A stretch of DNA of 13,881 bases from Pseudomonadota bacterium (lineage in GTDB: Bacteria > Myxococcota > Polyangia > Polyangiales > Polyangiaceae). How positions within the stretch are numbered: the first letter of the stretch is position 1; the number at the start of each line of letters is the position of its first letter. Shown in pieces: positions 13,115 through 13,881 of the stretch. A program made the translations under genes and the position numbers. The notes beneath the pieces were generated by a model. It made no database searches. It was not told the DNA's origin and saw nothing but the letters and a program-made list of their open reading frames with translations. Where the stretch lies: positions 1 to 13,881 of the forward strand of contig JAEZYO010000857.1 of the NCBI GenBank assembly GCA_023419055.1, in the 5' to 3' direction.

Positions 13115-13881
13115 GATCGATGCTCTCCTTGACGGGGGCGGCTGCTTTTCGGTCGCGTTCGGCGGCTCGCCCGTCGGCGAGCACGTCTCTCTGCGTCGTC
13201 TCCGGGAGGCCCTCGACGAGCGTGATGTCGTCCGGGTTGCGGAGTGACAACGTCAGCTTCCCGCGCTCTTTCGCCTGGGTGACCAGCTGAGCCTGCAGGG
13301 CGCTCACGCTGAGCGTCACGCTGCCGCCGGCTCGCAGCGACGTGCCCGACGCGGCTTGATCTGCGCGCGCGATGTTACCGCCGACCGAGAGCACCAGCAG
13401 GTTCTGAAGCAGGGTGGCCGTCGCGCTCGCGTCGTCCTTGGGGTTCGTGGTGAAGAGCACGTCCACGCGATCGCCTGGACGGAGGAGGCCGTCGAAATCG
13501 CCGGCGCGCAGATCGATGGCGACCGCGCGCATTCCGTTCTGCACCAGGCCCGAGAGCACGCGATGCTGGTCGCTGAAGCGGGCAAGGTCCGTCCAGAGCA
13601 GGGCGTCATTGGCCTTCAAACCTCCGGCGACGCGCGCGCCGAGCACCTTCTTGAGCTCGGGGGCGCGCACCTGGCGGGCCTCGACGTAGGCCTGCGGCAC
13701 GTCCCGCACGGCGACGTTCTGCTCCGTAACGACGCCGTTCACCGGGAGATCTTCGGCCGCGACGAGCACGGCGACTTTGGGGCCGCCGGAGATCTCGGCC
13801 TCCAGGCGCTGGAAGTAGAAGTGACCGAGGGCGACGCTGCCGAGCGCTGCCGCGACCGAAGCGAGGAGACCGAGTTTCTTC
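13104..13881 (-). CDS. cpaB: CpaB/RcpC-type pilus assembly protein, start codon at window edge
   Basis: 258 residues are visible, almost the whole protein. The first visible codons read KKLGLLASVAAALGSVALGH, an N-terminal membrane anchor, followed by the SAF domain KVAVLVAAEDLPVNGVVTEQ (about 38-57) and WTDLARFSDQHRVLSGLVQN (about 96-115). The RcpC domain follows: MRAVAIDLRAGDFDGLLRPG (117-136), then DRVDVLFTT and LSVGGNIARAD. The sequence ends SIDHVR. CpaB is a periplasmic, membrane-anchored Tad component that works with the secretin. The base just before the first codon is G, consistent with an ATG or GTG whose last base is position 13881. An internal GTG at 13769 would remove the anchor and is not a likely start. 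Its 3' end overlaps the cpaC start by 11 bp. Confidence 0.95.
   Translation of the reverse strand, partial: KKLGLLASVAAALGSVALGHFYFQRLEAEISGGPKVAVLVAAEDLPVNGVVTEQNVAVRDVPQAYVEARQVRAPELKKVLGARVAGGLKANDALLWTDLARFSDQHRVLSGLVQNGMRAVAIDLRAGDFDGLLRPGDRVDVLFTTNPKDDASATATLLQNLLVLSVGGNIARADQAASGTSLRAGGSVTLSVSALQAQLVTQAKERGKLTLSLRNPDDITLVEGLPETTQRDVLADGRAAERDRKAAAPVKESIDHVR

Overview
The window looks like chromosomal DNA of a very GC-rich, delta-type bacterium, most likely a member of the Myxococcota (Polyangia-like). This is inferred from the strong GC bias, the abundance of FHA domains and Pro/Ala-rich linkers, and the Tad-like gene set; there is no rRNA or marker gene to prove it. No mobile element, CRISPR array, tRNA or rRNA gene is seen.

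Left part (1-3273). A truncated helical-repeat protein gene (minus strand, running off the left edge) overlaps the stop of an AraC-family regulator gene by 4 bp. A 72-bp divergent intergenic region with a perfect GACAA-N3-TTGTC inverted repeat separates the regulator from a plus-strand class I SAM methyltransferase. That gene runs tail-to-tail into a second, minus-strand methyltransferase with a 14-bp overlap of coding ends. A small VOC (glyoxalase-fold) protein lies immediately upstream of the second methyltransferase.

Main part (about 3293-13881). This is one long minus-strand Tad/Flp-type pilus (type IVc, type II secretion-like) operon, read from right to left: cpaB (5' end at the window edge), cpaC secretin, an FHA-fused cpaF ATPase, tadB, tadC, an FHA-like/TM/helical-repeat protein, a TadD-like TPR lipoprotein, a second smaller cpaF ATPase, a second FHA-like/TM/TPR-like protein with a very long Pro/Ala linker, a second lipoprotein with two Ig-like repeats, and a small helical protein. 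Most junctions are 4-bp ATGA/GTGA overlaps or gaps of 1-7 bp, so tight translational coupling is likely. VOC and methyltransferase genes follow within 19 bp and 1 bp and may be co-transcribed.

How it works together (known for the family, inferred here): CpaB and CpaC form the periplasmic and outer-membrane channel, TadB and TadC the inner-membrane platform, CpaF the motor, and the TadD-like lipoprotein probably assists the secretin. Several things are unusual. There are two complete CpaF motors of different architecture in one operon. There are three FHA or FHA-like domains, of which only the CpaF-fused one keeps the canonical phosphothreonine-binding residues. The arrangement ATPase - (TadB-TadC) - FHA/TM protein - lipoprotein is repeated. 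No pilin, prepilin peptidase, TadE/F or CpaE/TadZ gene is in view. This architecture could represent a specialised Tad-like machine, possibly related to the Tad-like predation (Kil) apparatus described in Myxococcus, but that is a hypothesis.
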